Assembly: GCF_000027145.1 (NCBI RefSeq)
Contig: NC_013891.1
Location: 2,356,001-2,420,000 of the forward strand
DNA: 64,000 nucleotides
From: Listeria seeligeri serovar 1/2b str. SLCC3954
GTDB lineage: Bacteria; Bacillota; Bacilli; Lactobacillales; Listeriaceae
Direction: 5' to 3'
Part shown: positions 44,349 through 53,226 of the stretch, one piece after another
How positions within the stretch are numbered: the first letter of the stretch is position 1
How the letters are laid out: each line of letters starts with the position of its first letter
Program-made: the position numbers and the translations under genes
The notes under the pieces: model-generated
Database searches by the model: none
Seen by the model: the letters and a program-made list of their open reading frames with translations, nothing else
What the model was told of the DNA's origin: nothing

Positions 44349-44391
44349 AAAAAGGAGCTGCTGGAATCGGTCAAATTCCAGCAGCTTTTTT
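44347..44391. terminator. bidirectional terminator overlapping the next CDS
   Basis: Perfect 12-bp stem AGCTGCTGGAAT/ATTCCAGCAGCT, with T6 on +. The right arm encodes the last residues of the minus-strand ClbS-like gene. Confidence 0.9.
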
Positions 44392-44880
44392 AAATTTCTT
44401 CATTTTTTTGATTGCCCAATCGTAATGGCTAGATGTACTAGAAACAAAATAAGCCCCTAGCGAAGTCGTATTAGTCCACTTGAAATATTTCTTTGTGAAT
44501 AACTCTTCGTTTGAATGTCCCTCAATAATAGCCATTTCTATTTTATGTGTCTCATCCAGTAGCTTCCTCGCCTCTGTTAAACTAGTGGTTTGATACTTCT
44601 TCCAAATCACCAAATTGAGTTCCGATGTCGTTTTCCACGTATAACCTTCTGCTGGTGTAATCGGTTTTCCACCAGCCATTCCAACTTTATACCATTCCAA
44701 CATCATTTTATGCCATTCATGTAAATGCACGACAACATCTCGAATATTCTTATCTCGGTCCTCAAAAGGAAAAGGTTGCATTTGTTTTTCTGCAGGAATT
44801 GCATCAATCAAATCATTCAATTTCTGATAATTTTCTTCACTTAATTTTATTAGTTCTGCTTTCGTCGTCGGTCTAGCCAT
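44371..44880 (-). CDS. ClbS/DfsB family four-helix protein
   Basis: 169-aa protein of the ClbS/DfsB (DUF1706) family, a DinB-like four-helix bundle. The start MARPTTKAELIKLSEENYQKL and the segment VVHLHEWHKMMLEWY are diagnostic. ClbS itself hydrolyses colibactin as a self-protection enzyme, but homologues are widespread with unknown function. The start is ATG 44880 with AAGGAG; an upstream in-frame ATG at 44904 is not supported. Confidence 0.88.
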   Translation of the reverse strand: MARPTTKAELIKLSEENYQKLNDLIDAIPAEKQMQPFPFEDRDKNIRDVVVHLHEWHKMMLEWYKVGMAGGKPITPAEGYTWKTTSELNLVIWKKYQTTSLTEARKLLDETHKIEMAIIEGHSNEELFTKKYFKWTNTTSLGAYFVSSTSSHYDWAIKKMKKFKKAAGI

Positions 44881-45004
44881 TTTAACATTACTCCTTTCTA
44901 ACAATTATGTAAGTTTAAACGATTACTTTGTTGCCTTATAAGCGGGATTTTTACTGCATTTAACTTTAAAATAAATGTATAACTTAGAAAAGGATGGTAT
45001 AAAT

Positions 45005-45346
45005 ATGAAAAAAATAATTATTGCTATTATTAGTGTACTTTTTATTGGAGGAATTGCTTTCGCGGCCTATTACTTCTATTTTGGTAAACAACTTAATGCA
45101 CAGGAATATTATGTGAAAATCACCCAAGACGGTGAAAAAACTAGCGAAGGTGCCTTCAACTATTCCTATAACCTTCCCGCATATAATAAAGATGGTGAAG
45201 AAGAAAAAATGTCTTTCACAGCTGACAAAAACTTACGTAAAGGCGCTTACTTAAAACTATACTACAAACCCATCAAAGGCGTCACTACTTTTGAAGAAGT
45301 AAGCCAAGATAAACTACCAAGCAAAGCAGCTGACAAACTTAATTAA
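45005..45346 (+). CDS. YxeA-family (DUF1093) secreted or anchored protein
   Basis: 113-aa protein with an N-terminal signal or anchor helix (MKKIIIAIISVLFIGGIAF) and a compact beta-rich domain (YYVKITQDGE, AYLKLYYKPIKGVTTFEEVSQDKLPSKA) of the YxeA/DUF1093 family. Function is unknown; in Bacillus, yxeA responds to envelope stress. The start is ATG 45005 with AAAGGATGG; an upstream in-frame ATG at 44975 has no ribosome-binding site. Confidence 0.88.
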   Translation: MKKIIIAIISVLFIGGIAFAAYYFYFGKQLNAQEYYVKITQDGEKTSEGAFNYSYNLPAYNKDGEEEKMSFTADKNLRKGAYLKLYYKPIKGVTTFEEVSQDKLPSKAADKLN

Positions 45347-45350
45347 TCAC

Positions 45351-45382
45351 AACTCCCCTTGGTTTTCCTTGGGGGGTTTTTA
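45351..45382 (+). terminator. intrinsic terminator
   Basis: Stem AACTCCCC/GGGGGGTT followed by TTTTTATAT, directly after the YxeA-like gene. Confidence 0.8.
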
Positions 45383-45751
45383 TATGGAGATATACACTTC
45401 AATTCTGCCGTCTGTATGATACCACTCAAAATCCGTATTATAAGCACGTGCTAATTCACTATCACGTTCCCAAATTTCATCCCATACTTGTTTTACAGTT
45501 GTTTCTACTTCAAAAACAAGGTACTCACCAGCTTCAATAATAGTACTCATTTCTTGTATCCAATCAACTGTCCCAACAAGTAAGTCATAGTCGTCCAAAT
45601 AATTACTCGCATAATTACTATAAACTGCAAAAATATCGCCAGCTGGTTTTTCTGCCATCACCTCACCCCAAAGCATTGCAATTGGGCTAAAATCATCATT
45701 ATTGGTTCGTATTTGTTTTCCGTAAATAACTTTATTTTCTTGTAAATTCAC
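45380..45751 (-). CDS. GyrI-like/effector-binding-domain protein (YobU-like)
   Basis: 123-aa protein consisting of a single AraC-type effector-binding (GyrI-like) domain. The central FAVYSNYASNYLDDYDLLVG and the end AYNTDFEWYHTDGRIEVYISI are typical. It probably binds a small molecule. The start is GTG at 45751 with AGAGGTGG upstream. It lies 53 bp downstream of a WYL regulator gene; the same pair (yobU-yobV) exists in B. subtilis. Confidence 0.88.
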   Translation of the reverse strand: MNLQENKVIYGKQIRTNNDDFSPIAMLWGEVMAEKPAGDIFAVYSNYASNYLDDYDLLVGTVDWIQEMSTIIEAGEYLVFEVETTVKQVWDEIWERDSELARAYNTDFEWYHTDGRIEVYISI

Positions 45752-45804
45752 TATTTACCACCTCTTTGAATACATTATAGCGAATAAAACCTGACAACTA
45801 TCTG

Positions 45805-46701
45805 TCAACAATTCAAATTAAAATAAAGTTTTTCCACTTCTTTTTTATACTCTACTTTTAGCGATTCTGGCGCGATAATTTTCACAGAACTAGTAAACAT
45901 TAATAAAAATGGTACAATATTTCTGCTACCATCATACTCAAAAGTAACACGAACAATCTCTGTTTGAATTTCCATTTCTTCTAATAAAAAATAATCCAAC
46001 AATTTTCCCAGTTGATTTTTCGGGAATTCTAAAATAACTTTATCCAATTTTTGTTCACTAGTTTCTATTCTGTTTAATGTTACTATCTCCTTATCAATCT
46101 CCGTTAAACTAAGAATTCGCGTTAATTTAAAATTACGGGTAGCTGCTCTTTTATGACAATATGCCTCTAAATACCAACTACCATCCATTAAATTTAATTT
46201 TTGTGGTGAAATTTGTCTATTTGTTTCCGTCCCGTCCATCGCAACATATGTAATTTCTAATTGTTTACGTTTTTTAAAAGCTTTTTGAATATGAGCCATC
46301 TTACGTTTTACTTCAACTTCGATTTGTTGACGATGTTGTGTAGCTGAATCGAAAAAGATGTGATTTGTAGTTGTTTTTTCTGTCTGTAGTAATGTGATTT
46401 TTTCCCGTAGTAATTCTTGCGTCTCATTCAAAACATATCCGGAGCGCGCTTGTAGAGCCTCAAGCAAAATTTGTTTTTCCGTTTCTGAAAAAGTAAATGT
46501 CGACAACTTGTAAGAATCAAGCATCATAAAGCCACCATTTTTACCCGGTAAAGCCACTACTGGAAACCCCGCATAAAGCAGTGTATCCATATCCCGATAA
46601 ATCGTTCGAGTGCTAACTTCGAACTTTTCCGCTAGTTCACTTGCTAGTACTTTCCGTTCTAATATTAATACTAATATTGCTAAAATCCGCTCTAGTTTCA
46701 C
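45805..46701 (-). CDS. HTH-WYL transcriptional regulator (YobV-like)
   Basis: 298-aa regulator with an N-terminal DeoR/HTH_11 helix-turn-helix (LASELAEKFEVSTRTIYRDMDTLLYAGFPV, about residues 18-47) and a WYL ligand-binding domain (about 135-210; SWYLEAYCHKRAATRNFKLTRI). WYL domains bind nucleic acids or small ligands. It is a likely repressor of itself and the downstream GyrI-like gene. GTG start with GGAGG. Confidence 0.92.
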   Translation of the reverse strand: MKLERILAILVLILERKVLASELAEKFEVSTRTIYRDMDTLLYAGFPVVALPGKNGGFMMLDSYKLSTFTFSETEKQILLEALQARSGYVLNETQELLREKITLLQTEKTTTNHIFFDSATQHRQQIEVEVKRKMAHIQKAFKKRKQLEITYVAMDGTETNRQISPQKLNLMDGSWYLEAYCHKRAATRNFKLTRILSLTEIDKEIVTLNRIETSEQKLDKVILEFPKNQLGKLLDYFLLEEMEIQTEIVRVTFEYDGSRNIVPFLLMFTSSVKIIAPESLKVEYKKEVEKLYFNLNC

Positions 46702-46746
46702 TCATTAAACCTCCAAGCACTTTTAGCATTATTATAACACGCGTTT

Positions 46747-47316
46747 TTACCAATCAAAAACCCATGCATAAGTTATCGACAACACTTCTCGCGCCATACC
46801 TTTGTATTTAGCCATTGTCTTTGATTCTGCTGGAAGCCCTGATACATCAATGTTTTGTCGTTCTGCAAGCATCAGCGCGCGATACATGTGATAATCGCTG
46901 GTGACGATCACCGTTTTGCCTAGTTCAAATTTTTCATTACTATTACTAATATTTTCTTCGGTTCTTTTTGATTTAGTTTCCTTCTCGATTCGGTTCCTTG
47001 CAATCCCTTCGTTCACCAAATATTCTTCCATCACCGACGCTTCTGTCACGCTTTCATCCGCACCTTTCCCGCCACTAACAACAACGCTGACTTTCGGATG
47101 ATTGTTTAAATATACTACCGCCGCATCCAATCGCTCCTGCAAAACAAGTGATGGAGATGCCGGATTCCCATTCACTTTCGCGCCTAAAATAAGTACCGTG
47201 TCTGCATTTTCTGCGGGCTTTTCCTGCGATCCACTAAACATACAAATCGCCACAATGAAAATATATAGCAAACCAATTCCAAATATAATAATAATAATCT
47301 TTCTAAGATGCACCAT
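46747..47316 (-). CDS. YdcF/SanA-family (DUF218) membrane protein
   Basis: 189-aa protein with one N-terminal transmembrane helix (about residues 6-28) and an extracytoplasmic DUF218 domain. It has the acidic motif TVLILGAKVNG, VVSGGKGADESVTEASVMEEYL and VTSDYHMYRALMLAER. DUF218 proteins such as SanA and ElyC affect envelope integrity; the enzymatic function is unproven. The Shine-Dalgarno AGGAGG is 8 bp before the ATG. Confidence 0.9.
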   Translation of the reverse strand: MVHLRKIIIIIFGIGLLYIFIVAICMFSGSQEKPAENADTVLILGAKVNGNPASPSLVLQERLDAAVVYLNNHPKVSVVVSGGKGADESVTEASVMEEYLVNEGIARNRIEKETKSKRTEENISNSNEKFELGKTVIVTSDYHMYRALMLAERQNIDVSGLPAESKTMAKYKGMAREVLSITYAWVFDW

Positions 47317-47535
47317 TTTCGAATCCTCCTCAGCCTCTTTCTATCAAGTTTAACAAATACTTTTAAATAAAAGAGAAAGATAACCTCAAAGTAAGGGAAA
47401 GTTGCTTTAAGAATTGATTCCAATGGGGAGTTCTTTATGTTTACTGGTTATTCAGCTAATAGCAAAAATAATGAAAAGCTTGCCAGAAGTTAACAAGTGC
47501 AAGAATAAGAAGCAAAAACATACTATTCCCAGTAT

Positions 47536-47586
47536 ACAAAAAAGCACTATAAACGGCTTAACAAACCGATTTATAGTGCTTTTTAT
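47536..47586. terminator. terminator of the tmRNA gene (bidirectional)
   Basis: Long stem AAAAGCACTATAAA paired with TTTATAGTGCTTTT, with inner CGG/CCG pairs. It lies about 25 bp beyond the tmRNA 3' end. Confidence 0.92.
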
Positions 47587-47609
47587 CTTTTTCATTCTTC
47601 TTCTAAAAG

Positions 47610-47976
47610 TGGAGATGGTGGGAGTCGAACCCACGTCCAGAAATATCGGCACTTAAATATCTACGAGCGTAGTCACCGTATTAGTATTTCGCATAAACAT
47701 CAGCCCGGTAACAGGCTTCCATTCAGCTAGTCTGATTAAGCTCTTCTAACTAACCCCAGACGGAGATTATTTAGTGTAGCCCACTTAAAGTGAGACCCTT
47801 ACCGTAGCACATGGGCGATGCACGGAGGATCAGCTATGCTACTGCTTATTAGGCAGCGAAAGCTAGGTTTTGTTTTTCTTTGCCAGTTATTATTGGCTTT
47901 GACGTTGATAACGAGGACGATCCCCCCGACTCGCAACTCAAGCTCGAACTATCCCTGTCGAATCCGTAACATCCCC
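47610..47976 (-). ncRNA. ssrA: transfer-messenger RNA (tmRNA)
   Basis: On the minus strand it starts GGGGATGTTACGGATTCGAC and ends with GGGTTCGACTCCCACCATCTCCA, the two halves of the tRNA-Ala-like domain. The internal frame encodes the tag GKEKQNLAFAA-stop (with the tRNA-borne Ala in front). The length of about 367 nt is standard. The 3' CCA is not fully encoded (CATCTCC-A-C-TTT), so the end must be completed by nucleotidyltransferase. It works with SmpB, encoded about 10 kb away, to rescue stalled ribosomes. Confidence 0.98.
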
Positions 47977-47999
47977 AGGAAACAAGTCTAACGGATATC

Positions 48000-48028
48000 A
48001 TTATACAGGAAAAAACAAAGCTTTACAA
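48000..48028 (-). promoter_or_regulatory. tmRNA promoter
   Basis: Minus-strand TTGTAA (48023-48028), 17-bp spacer, TATAAT (48000-48005), about 24 bp before the mature 5' end. Confidence 0.8.
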
Positions 48029-48032
48029 ATAG

Positions 48033-48088
48033 AAAAAACTTGCGCGATAGCCAATAATCTCATTTATTCGCTATCGCACAAGTTTTAT
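48033..48088 (-). terminator. intrinsic terminator of the GH31/internalin operon
   Basis: Stem AAAACTTGCGCGATAGC paired with GCTATCGCACAAGTTTT (one mismatch), directly after the internalin-like gene. Confidence 0.9.
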
Positions 48089-48089
48089 T

Positions 48090-49139
48090 TTAATTGATTG
48101 TCACAGGCACGTTATACTCAAGAATTTCTCCTTCTGAAACATAAGGCATAATACCGTTAAACCCAATAAAAATTGAATAGTCACCTTTTGCTAATGAACT
48201 AGTCGGAACAATAATTTGTTTGGTTGTTTCATCATAATTAACAGCTAATTCATCATAAATGGTTACTCCATTAGAATCAATTATACGAACTTCCTGAAAA
48301 CCACTAATTCTACCAGCATCATCTAGTTGCGTGTAAATTGGTAGTGCAATATTAGCATTAGTCCCCAAAGCAACTGTTTGATTAGGTAAAGTTCCTAGTT
48401 GTCCTACAATAACAATATCATCCAAAATAGTTGGTGGAAGTGTAATTAAATAATTATAACTTAAATTCATACTTTCAAGACTATCCAAATGCGTGAAGTC
48501 AGTCATTTCTGTTTCAAGTTCGTTGAGTTGGAAATCTACCACTTTTAAGCTTTTTAAATTACTAAAGTCAGGAATGTCAGCAGAAGTTAATCCACAATTA
48601 TTCAACTGTAGTGTCTCTAACTTAGGAATATTAGAAAAGTCCGGCAGTCCACCAGTAATTATTCGTTTGTTAAAATCAATCGACGTTAATTCTGGATAGT
48701 TTTGATAGTCTGGAACAGTAATGCTAGCACTCTCGTTTGCCGCTTCTGCTCTAATACTAGCAAGTTTTGGCAAAGTACTTAAATCTGGAAAACTAGTAAA
48801 CATTGTTTGGGTTGGATAAATCATTACACTATTAACATTCGTAAAATACGCATTTTCTAAAAGTTGTAAATCTGCATCCGTTAAATAATTTTTTTCATAA
48901 CCAAATCCTAGGCTAGTCAAGCTATCAATATCTTCTTGCGTAATAACATCATTGACAGATTCTTTATTTAAATTCTGCACCATGTCTTCCGCTAAATTTT
49001 CACTCGGAAAAACATCAATTATCCTACCTGGTAAAGGATAAACATCTTTTACACTTGCACTAGCATTGATTGTTTTAAAAGAAACAACACCAATAATAAT
49101 TACGCTCATAATTAGACAAATTTTCAATATTTTTTTCAT
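48090..49139 (-). CDS. secreted internalin-like LRR protein without wall anchor
   Basis: 349-aa secreted protein with signal peptide (about residues 1-30), an internalin cap region (YPLPGRIIDVFPSENLAEDMVQNL; VNDVITQEDIDSLTSLGFGYEKNYLTDADLQLLENAYFTNV), and five or six leucine-rich repeats of about 21-22 residues (LPKLASIRA, YPELTSIDF, IPKLETLQL, LKSLKVVDF, LDSLESMNL). A C-terminal Ig-like inter-repeat/adaptor domain (about 265-349) follows. It stops without LPXTG, GW modules or WxL, so it is probably released. The start is ATG 49139 with AAGGAG. It sits behind two GH31 genes and a hairpin. Confidence 0.9.
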   Translation of the reverse strand: MKKILKICLIMSVIIIGVVSFKTINASASVKDVYPLPGRIIDVFPSENLAEDMVQNLNKESVNDVITQEDIDSLTSLGFGYEKNYLTDADLQLLENAYFTNVNSVMIYPTQTMFTSFPDLSTLPKLASIRAEAANESASITVPDYQNYPELTSIDFNKRIITGGLPDFSNIPKLETLQLNNCGLTSADIPDFSNLKSLKVVDFQLNELETEMTDFTHLDSLESMNLSYNYLITLPPTILDDIVIVGQLGTLPNQTVALGTNANIALPIYTQLDDAGRISGFQEVRIIDSNGVTIYDELAVNYDETTKQIIVPTSSLAKGDYSIFIGFNGIMPYVSEGEILEYNVPVTIN

Positions 49140-49151
49140 TTCATTCTCCTT

Positions 49152-49190
49152 AAAATACAAAGCGGAATGAAATCATCCCGCTTTGTATTT
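49152..49190 (-). terminator. hairpin between GH31 and internalin genes (terminator or processing site)
   Basis: Thirteen-bp stem AAATACAAAGCGG/CCGCTTTGTATTT. On the minus strand it is followed only by TATTTTAAGGAG, so the internalin ribosome-binding site starts right at the hairpin foot. It is weak as a terminator because of the short U tract. Confidence 0.75.
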
Positions 49191-49192
49191 AT

Positions 49193-52100
49193 TTATTTTG
49201 TACCCGGCATAACCCTGACATTATCAATATGAATACTTGTTCCACCTGGTGAGTCCATTTGGAAACTTGTATTGATATTGCCAGTTGTAACTTTGACGTC
49301 TTTAATTGATACGTAATGCCAAACATTATCTGCCACTAAATCAATTGTTTGTCCATCGCTGCTATCATAATTATTAACGGTCATTTGTGCTTTTGCTGCT
49401 TCATCTTCACTTACTTTGACCCAAGCTTCCACATCATAAGTTGCATTATTCGTTGGGACAGCAATTTGTTGAGCTAGTGTTTGCTCATATGCTCCTGGAA
49501 GATAGAAATACGCGCTTTGGCTACCGAATGCTGGGGATTCTGGAGGATTTACTCCTGATCCACTATCAACACCATATGCCTTCTCTTGACCATCTGGATG
49601 TGACTCTACCCAATTCGTCGTTCCACTTGCATCACGTTCAAATCCGCCATTGTCTAATAAATTTACTTCTGACTGAACTGGAGATTCCACTGGGTCAGCT
49701 GAAACGAGAATTCTGTCCATGTTGATATTCCCGGTTGTTTCGCCATCCATTAAGAAAGTAATTTTATTTGTTCCGGCTTTTAAATCAACCGCTTTTTCAG
49801 TATCAGACCAAATATTCCAGTTTTCGCCTTCAGAAGGGAAAGTAACACGAGAATTGTATTCACCATTTGTATACAAATCAAGCGTTTGCGGCATACCTGT
49901 TCCATTGGCAGTACGTGTATTTAGCACATATTCCCCATCCGCTGGTACATCTACTGTAAATTTAATTTCATCTCCTGCTGTTCCAAATCCACCAACAAAT
50001 CCTGCCCCACTATAGAACCAGTGATCAGTTGCTTCGGCTAGTGTTCCTGAAAGGTCAGCTTCTTCTGCTTCTACTTTTGCAACAGTCGGTGTAAAGCCAA
50101 CATTTACTTTATCGAGCTGTACTTGGTCTGCTTTATCACCAGTATCTGTTACCACTTTATAAGTAATACTATTTTTACCTGCTGAAAGTGGTAATGCTTC
50201 AGATGCTACAGTCCATTCTGCAGCTGGTTTTAAGCTAGTTTGTTTCACAAATTCACCGTTAACAAAAATACTCAATGATTGGTTATCACTTGCTGCATTT
50301 TTGTAAGTTAGGTCAACATTGTAATCACCGGAATCTTTTACGTTTGCATAAACAGTTGATCCAGCGCCATCAGTATCATAACCATCTACATATGTTTTTT
50401 CAGAAACTGGTTTGTCTTCTACAGTACCTGCAAAGCTTGAGCCACTTTCCATTTCGTATGTTCCGGTTTGGACAACACTTTCAGAACCAGTTGTTGTAAT
50501 TACTGTATCAGCAGCGGCTTGAGCTGGTACTTTTACATAAGTTACTGCTCCGTAAATATCACTTGAAACGGCATAACCACCGCCATCTGCATTTTCTAGG
50601 GCAGATAAATCATCATAAAGTTTACTATCCGCTCCATTAACTTGAACGCTTTCTGCTGCATTTCCGTGAAGTTTAACGATATAGTTTTCTGTATCCGCTT
50701 GATAACTTCCTTCTTTTGCACCAACAGTGAAAGTCATTCCGTCCGCTGTTTTCGAAGTAGTCATTTTTTGTTTTAGGTATGTTTCATTTTCGTAGTCAAA
50801 AGATTTTCCGTCATCATCGTAATGTGTAAATGAAGTATTATCATCAGATGCAAAAGTGTCTAAATAAACTGTTTTGACTGCTGATTCGCCAACATAATTT
50901 TGCGGTTGTTGCATTGGCATAATAGCACCTTGTTTTACGAACATTGGTACGTCTGTCCAATCTTCATCATTCACTTCATAATTAATTGTTTGATTTCCTT
51001 CATAAACATCTCCGCGGTTATAATCAATCCAAGTTCCTGCTGGTAAATAAATATCACGCGAACCTGCTCCTTCTTCTAATACAGGCGCTGCAAGAATTCC
51101 ATCACCAAACATCCACTCATCCGTTAAATCAACAACATTTTCATCAGTAGGATTATCAAATGTAAGTGGTTGGACTAATCCAACACCAGATTCATACGCT
51201 TGTCTTTCATAAGCATACATATAAGGAATCATCGAATAACGCCAATTCATGCTGCTTTTTGCCACTTCTTCTGCTGTTCCACCATAAAACCAAGGTTGGC
51301 GTTGTTGGTTGTCATTTCCGTGTGTACGGAAAACTGGTACAAGCGAACTGAATTCCATCCAACGACTATAAAGTTCTGGATCAGGGTTTAAAACTTGGCC
51401 CGAATTTGCATTAAAGCCACCTGTATCCATGCCCCATTTTGTTTGCCCTAAGTTAATTGTAGAAAGCATCGTACTTGGTTGCTCTTGCATACCATTTGCC
51501 CAATCAATTACTTCGCCTTTTTTCCACTGAACTCCAATATCACCTGACCAAGTTGATGTGGAATAGCGTTGTGCTCCTGGGTAATATGTTCTGCCTGTTT
51601 GCCAAACACGTTCATTTGTATATTCACGTTGGCCTTCATACATCGCTTGAGAAGTAAAGCCAGTTGAGAAATTACCGAACCAGTAATCTGCTCCATTGGA
51701 AGATACTTTGTCCGTTTCATCATTCCACCAACCAACAATACCTTTATCTAACGCATCTTCTGAATGTGACCACCACCAGTCACGTTCCTCTGCATTGTAT
51801 GGGTCAATACTTCTAACAGTTACAGGGAATGCATAATCTTCATATGGTGCTTGACCTGGATACCAGTAACCATTTGCTTCAGCGTCTTTACCTTGTTGTG
51901 TTGCGGTACCATCTTCTAAATTAGTCACAACACGCGGTTTGGTAATTCCGATCATTTTAACGCCTAGCTCGTCCATATCAGTTTTTAAAGTTGCATCTGC
52001 TGCGGATGGGAAATTCTCCGTATTCCACGCAAATTCTCCGTAATCCGCACCATGAACTGGGTCGCCGTAAAACTTCCAATCATAATCGAAAGCAAAAGCA

Positions 52101-53128
52101 TCAATCGGGATACCTTTTGCACGATAAGTATCAATGTTTTTTCTGAATTCAGCTTCATCGGTTCCCCACTCAAAATTAGAAAAACCAAGTGACCATTTCG
52201 GCATCATTGGTGTGTGTCCAGTAACATCCGCATAAGAAGACATAATTGCTTCTGGCTCACCTGACATTAAGTACATTTCGACATTTTCTTTTACGTAACG
52301 ACGTCCTTCAACAACCGTATCACCGTAGTAAAACTCTAACTTCTCTTCATCAGAAACAGAATACGGATAACCACCATCGCTGTCTACTAACAGACCGTAA
52401 CCAGCTGTTGACCACATAAATGGTCCCCCAGCATTACCTTGCTGACCCGCCTGAGCAGTTTTTCCGGTATCCGCAGCCGTGTTATCCCGCTCCATTCCAA
52501 GATCGCCCTCACCAAAACTAATTCCATAAGCGCCATACACATGATCACTTGTGCCACGTTTAAATCTGACGCCACCATCAAAAATCCCTCCGTCCGCTGA
52601 TTCAGATAATAACGTTTTCCCGTCTTTATCTTTAAAAGTCATCCGAGCTGGATTTTTGGCGATTTCAAGAGTGCATTCATCTGTAGAAATAATCATTGGA
52701 TCTGATTCTAAGTCAATCGTTGCCCCGATAGCAGTAAAAGTAGCATCCGGATCAATCATCGGCGTAGACTCACTATTTTCAATATTTCTCGGACGCAAAT
52801 TAACTTTGAGTAAGTTGTTTGCTAGTGGAGAAATTTCTAGATAATCATCTTGGTCTTCATCACCATTATCAATTTTAAGTGTAATTACATTATCTGTAAC
52901 AGACGCATCAATTACATTTCCTAGGCCTTCTTCAGCACTTAATTTCGCGTATTCTTCTTTACTTAATTGCTGGGCAGCTTCTGTTTTCGCAGTTTCTTTT
53001 GTTTCTTTTTTTTCGGTTTCTTCCGCATTTACTTTTACTTCAAGTGGCTGAGTTATCCCTAAATTCAACCAAACAAGCGGAAGCACCGCCATACTGACAC
53101 AAACTTGCTTCATCCCTTTTTTCATCAT
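49193..53128 (-). CDS. secreted GH31 enzyme, CtsZ-like 6-alpha-glucosyltransferase candidate
   Basis: 1311-aa secreted glycoside-hydrolase family 31 protein: signal peptide, GH31 N-domain and TIM barrel (about residues 120-800). Asp470 in GWWNDETD is the likely nucleophile, and Asp530 in WSGDIG the acid/base. They are followed by at least two CBM35-like modules (including YEMESGSSFAG and VEAEEADLSG) and a C-terminal carbohydrate-binding-like module (NLLDNGGFERD). The length is near the 1284 aa of the Bacillus 6-alpha-glucosyltransferase CtsZ. It would make isomaltosyl-ended oligosaccharides from starch dextrins outside the cell. Alpha-glucosidase activity is the alternative. Second gene of the operon. 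Confidence 0.88.
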   Translation of the reverse strand: MMKKGMKQVCVSMAVLPLVWLNLGITQPLEVKVNAEETEKKETKETAKTEAAQQLSKEEYAKLSAEEGLGNVIDASVTDNVITLKIDNGDEDQDDYLEISPLANNLLKVNLRPRNIENSESTPMIDPDATFTAIGATIDLESDPMIISTDECTLEIAKNPARMTFKDKDGKTLLSESADGGIFDGGVRFKRGTSDHVYGAYGISFGEGDLGMERDNTAADTGKTAQAGQQGNAGGPFMWSTAGYGLLVDSDGGYPYSVSDEEKLEFYYGDTVVEGRRYVKENVEMYLMSGEPEAIMSSYADVTGHTPMMPKWSLGFSNFEWGTDEAEFRKNIDTYRAKGIPIDAFAFDYDWKFYGDPVHGADYGEFAWNTENFPSAADATLKTDMDELGVKMIGITKPRVVTNLEDGTATQQGKDAEANGYWYPGQAPYEDYAFPVTVRSIDPYNAEERDWWWSHSEDALDKGIVGWWNDETDKVSSNGADYWFGNFSTGFTSQAMYEGQREYTNERVWQTGRTYYPGAQRYSTSTWSGDIGVQWKKGEVIDWANGMQEQPSTMLSTINLGQTKWGMDTGGFNANSGQVLNPDPELYSRWMEFSSLVPVFRTHGNDNQQRQPWFYGGTAEEVAKSSMNWRYSMIPYMYAYERQAYESGVGLVQPLTFDNPTDENVVDLTDEWMFGDGILAAPVLEEGAGSRDIYLPAGTWIDYNRGDVYEGNQTINYEVNDEDWTDVPMFVKQGAIMPMQQPQNYVGESAVKTVYLDTFASDDNTSFTHYDDDGKSFDYENETYLKQKMTTSKTADGMTFTVGAKEGSYQADTENYIVKLHGNAAESVQVNGADSKLYDDLSALENADGGGYAVSSDIYGAVTYVKVPAQAAADTVITTTGSESVVQTGTYEMESGSSFAGTVEDKPVSEKTYVDGYDTDGAGSTVYANVKDSGDYNVDLTYKNAASDNQSLSIFVNGEFVKQTSLKPAAEWTVASEALPLSAGKNSITYKVVTDTGDKADQVQLDKVNVGFTPTVAKVEAEEADLSGTLAEATDHWFYSGAGFVGGFGTAGDEIKFTVDVPADGEYVLNTRTANGTGMPQTLDLYTNGEYNSRVTFPSEGENWNIWSDTEKAVDLKAGTNKITFLMDGETTGNINMDRILVSADPVESPVQSEVNLLDNGGFERDASGTTNWVESHPDGQEKAYGVDSGSGVNPPESPAFGSQSAYFYLPGAYEQTLAQQIAVPTNNATYDVEAWVKVSEDEAAKAQMTVNNYDSSDGQTIDLVADNVWHYVSIKDVKVTTGNINTSFQMDSPGGTSIHIDNVRVMPGTK

Positions 53129-53189
53129 CTCGCCCCGTTTATTAGTTATTTTAAATATCCCTGAAATTCATAGACAAATTCAATTTCTA

Positions 53190-53220
53190 GTTCCCCTCTC
53201 CCTAAGCGGAAAAGAGGAAC
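53190..53220 (-). other. intergenic hairpin between the two GH31 genes
   Basis: Inverted repeat GTTCCCCTCT/AGAGGAAC (one bulge) without a T run, 6 bp after the first GH31 stop. It may stabilise or process the mRNA. Confidence 0.5.
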
Positions 53221-53226
53221 CAAAGC

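Noticed and set aside
47439-47495. 18-codon plus-strand frame (MFTGYSANSK...) with GGGGAG upstream, before the tmRNA terminator
   Set aside because: The ribosome-binding site is acceptable, but there is no clear promoter, no terminator of its own and no recognisable features. It is too short to support without expression data.
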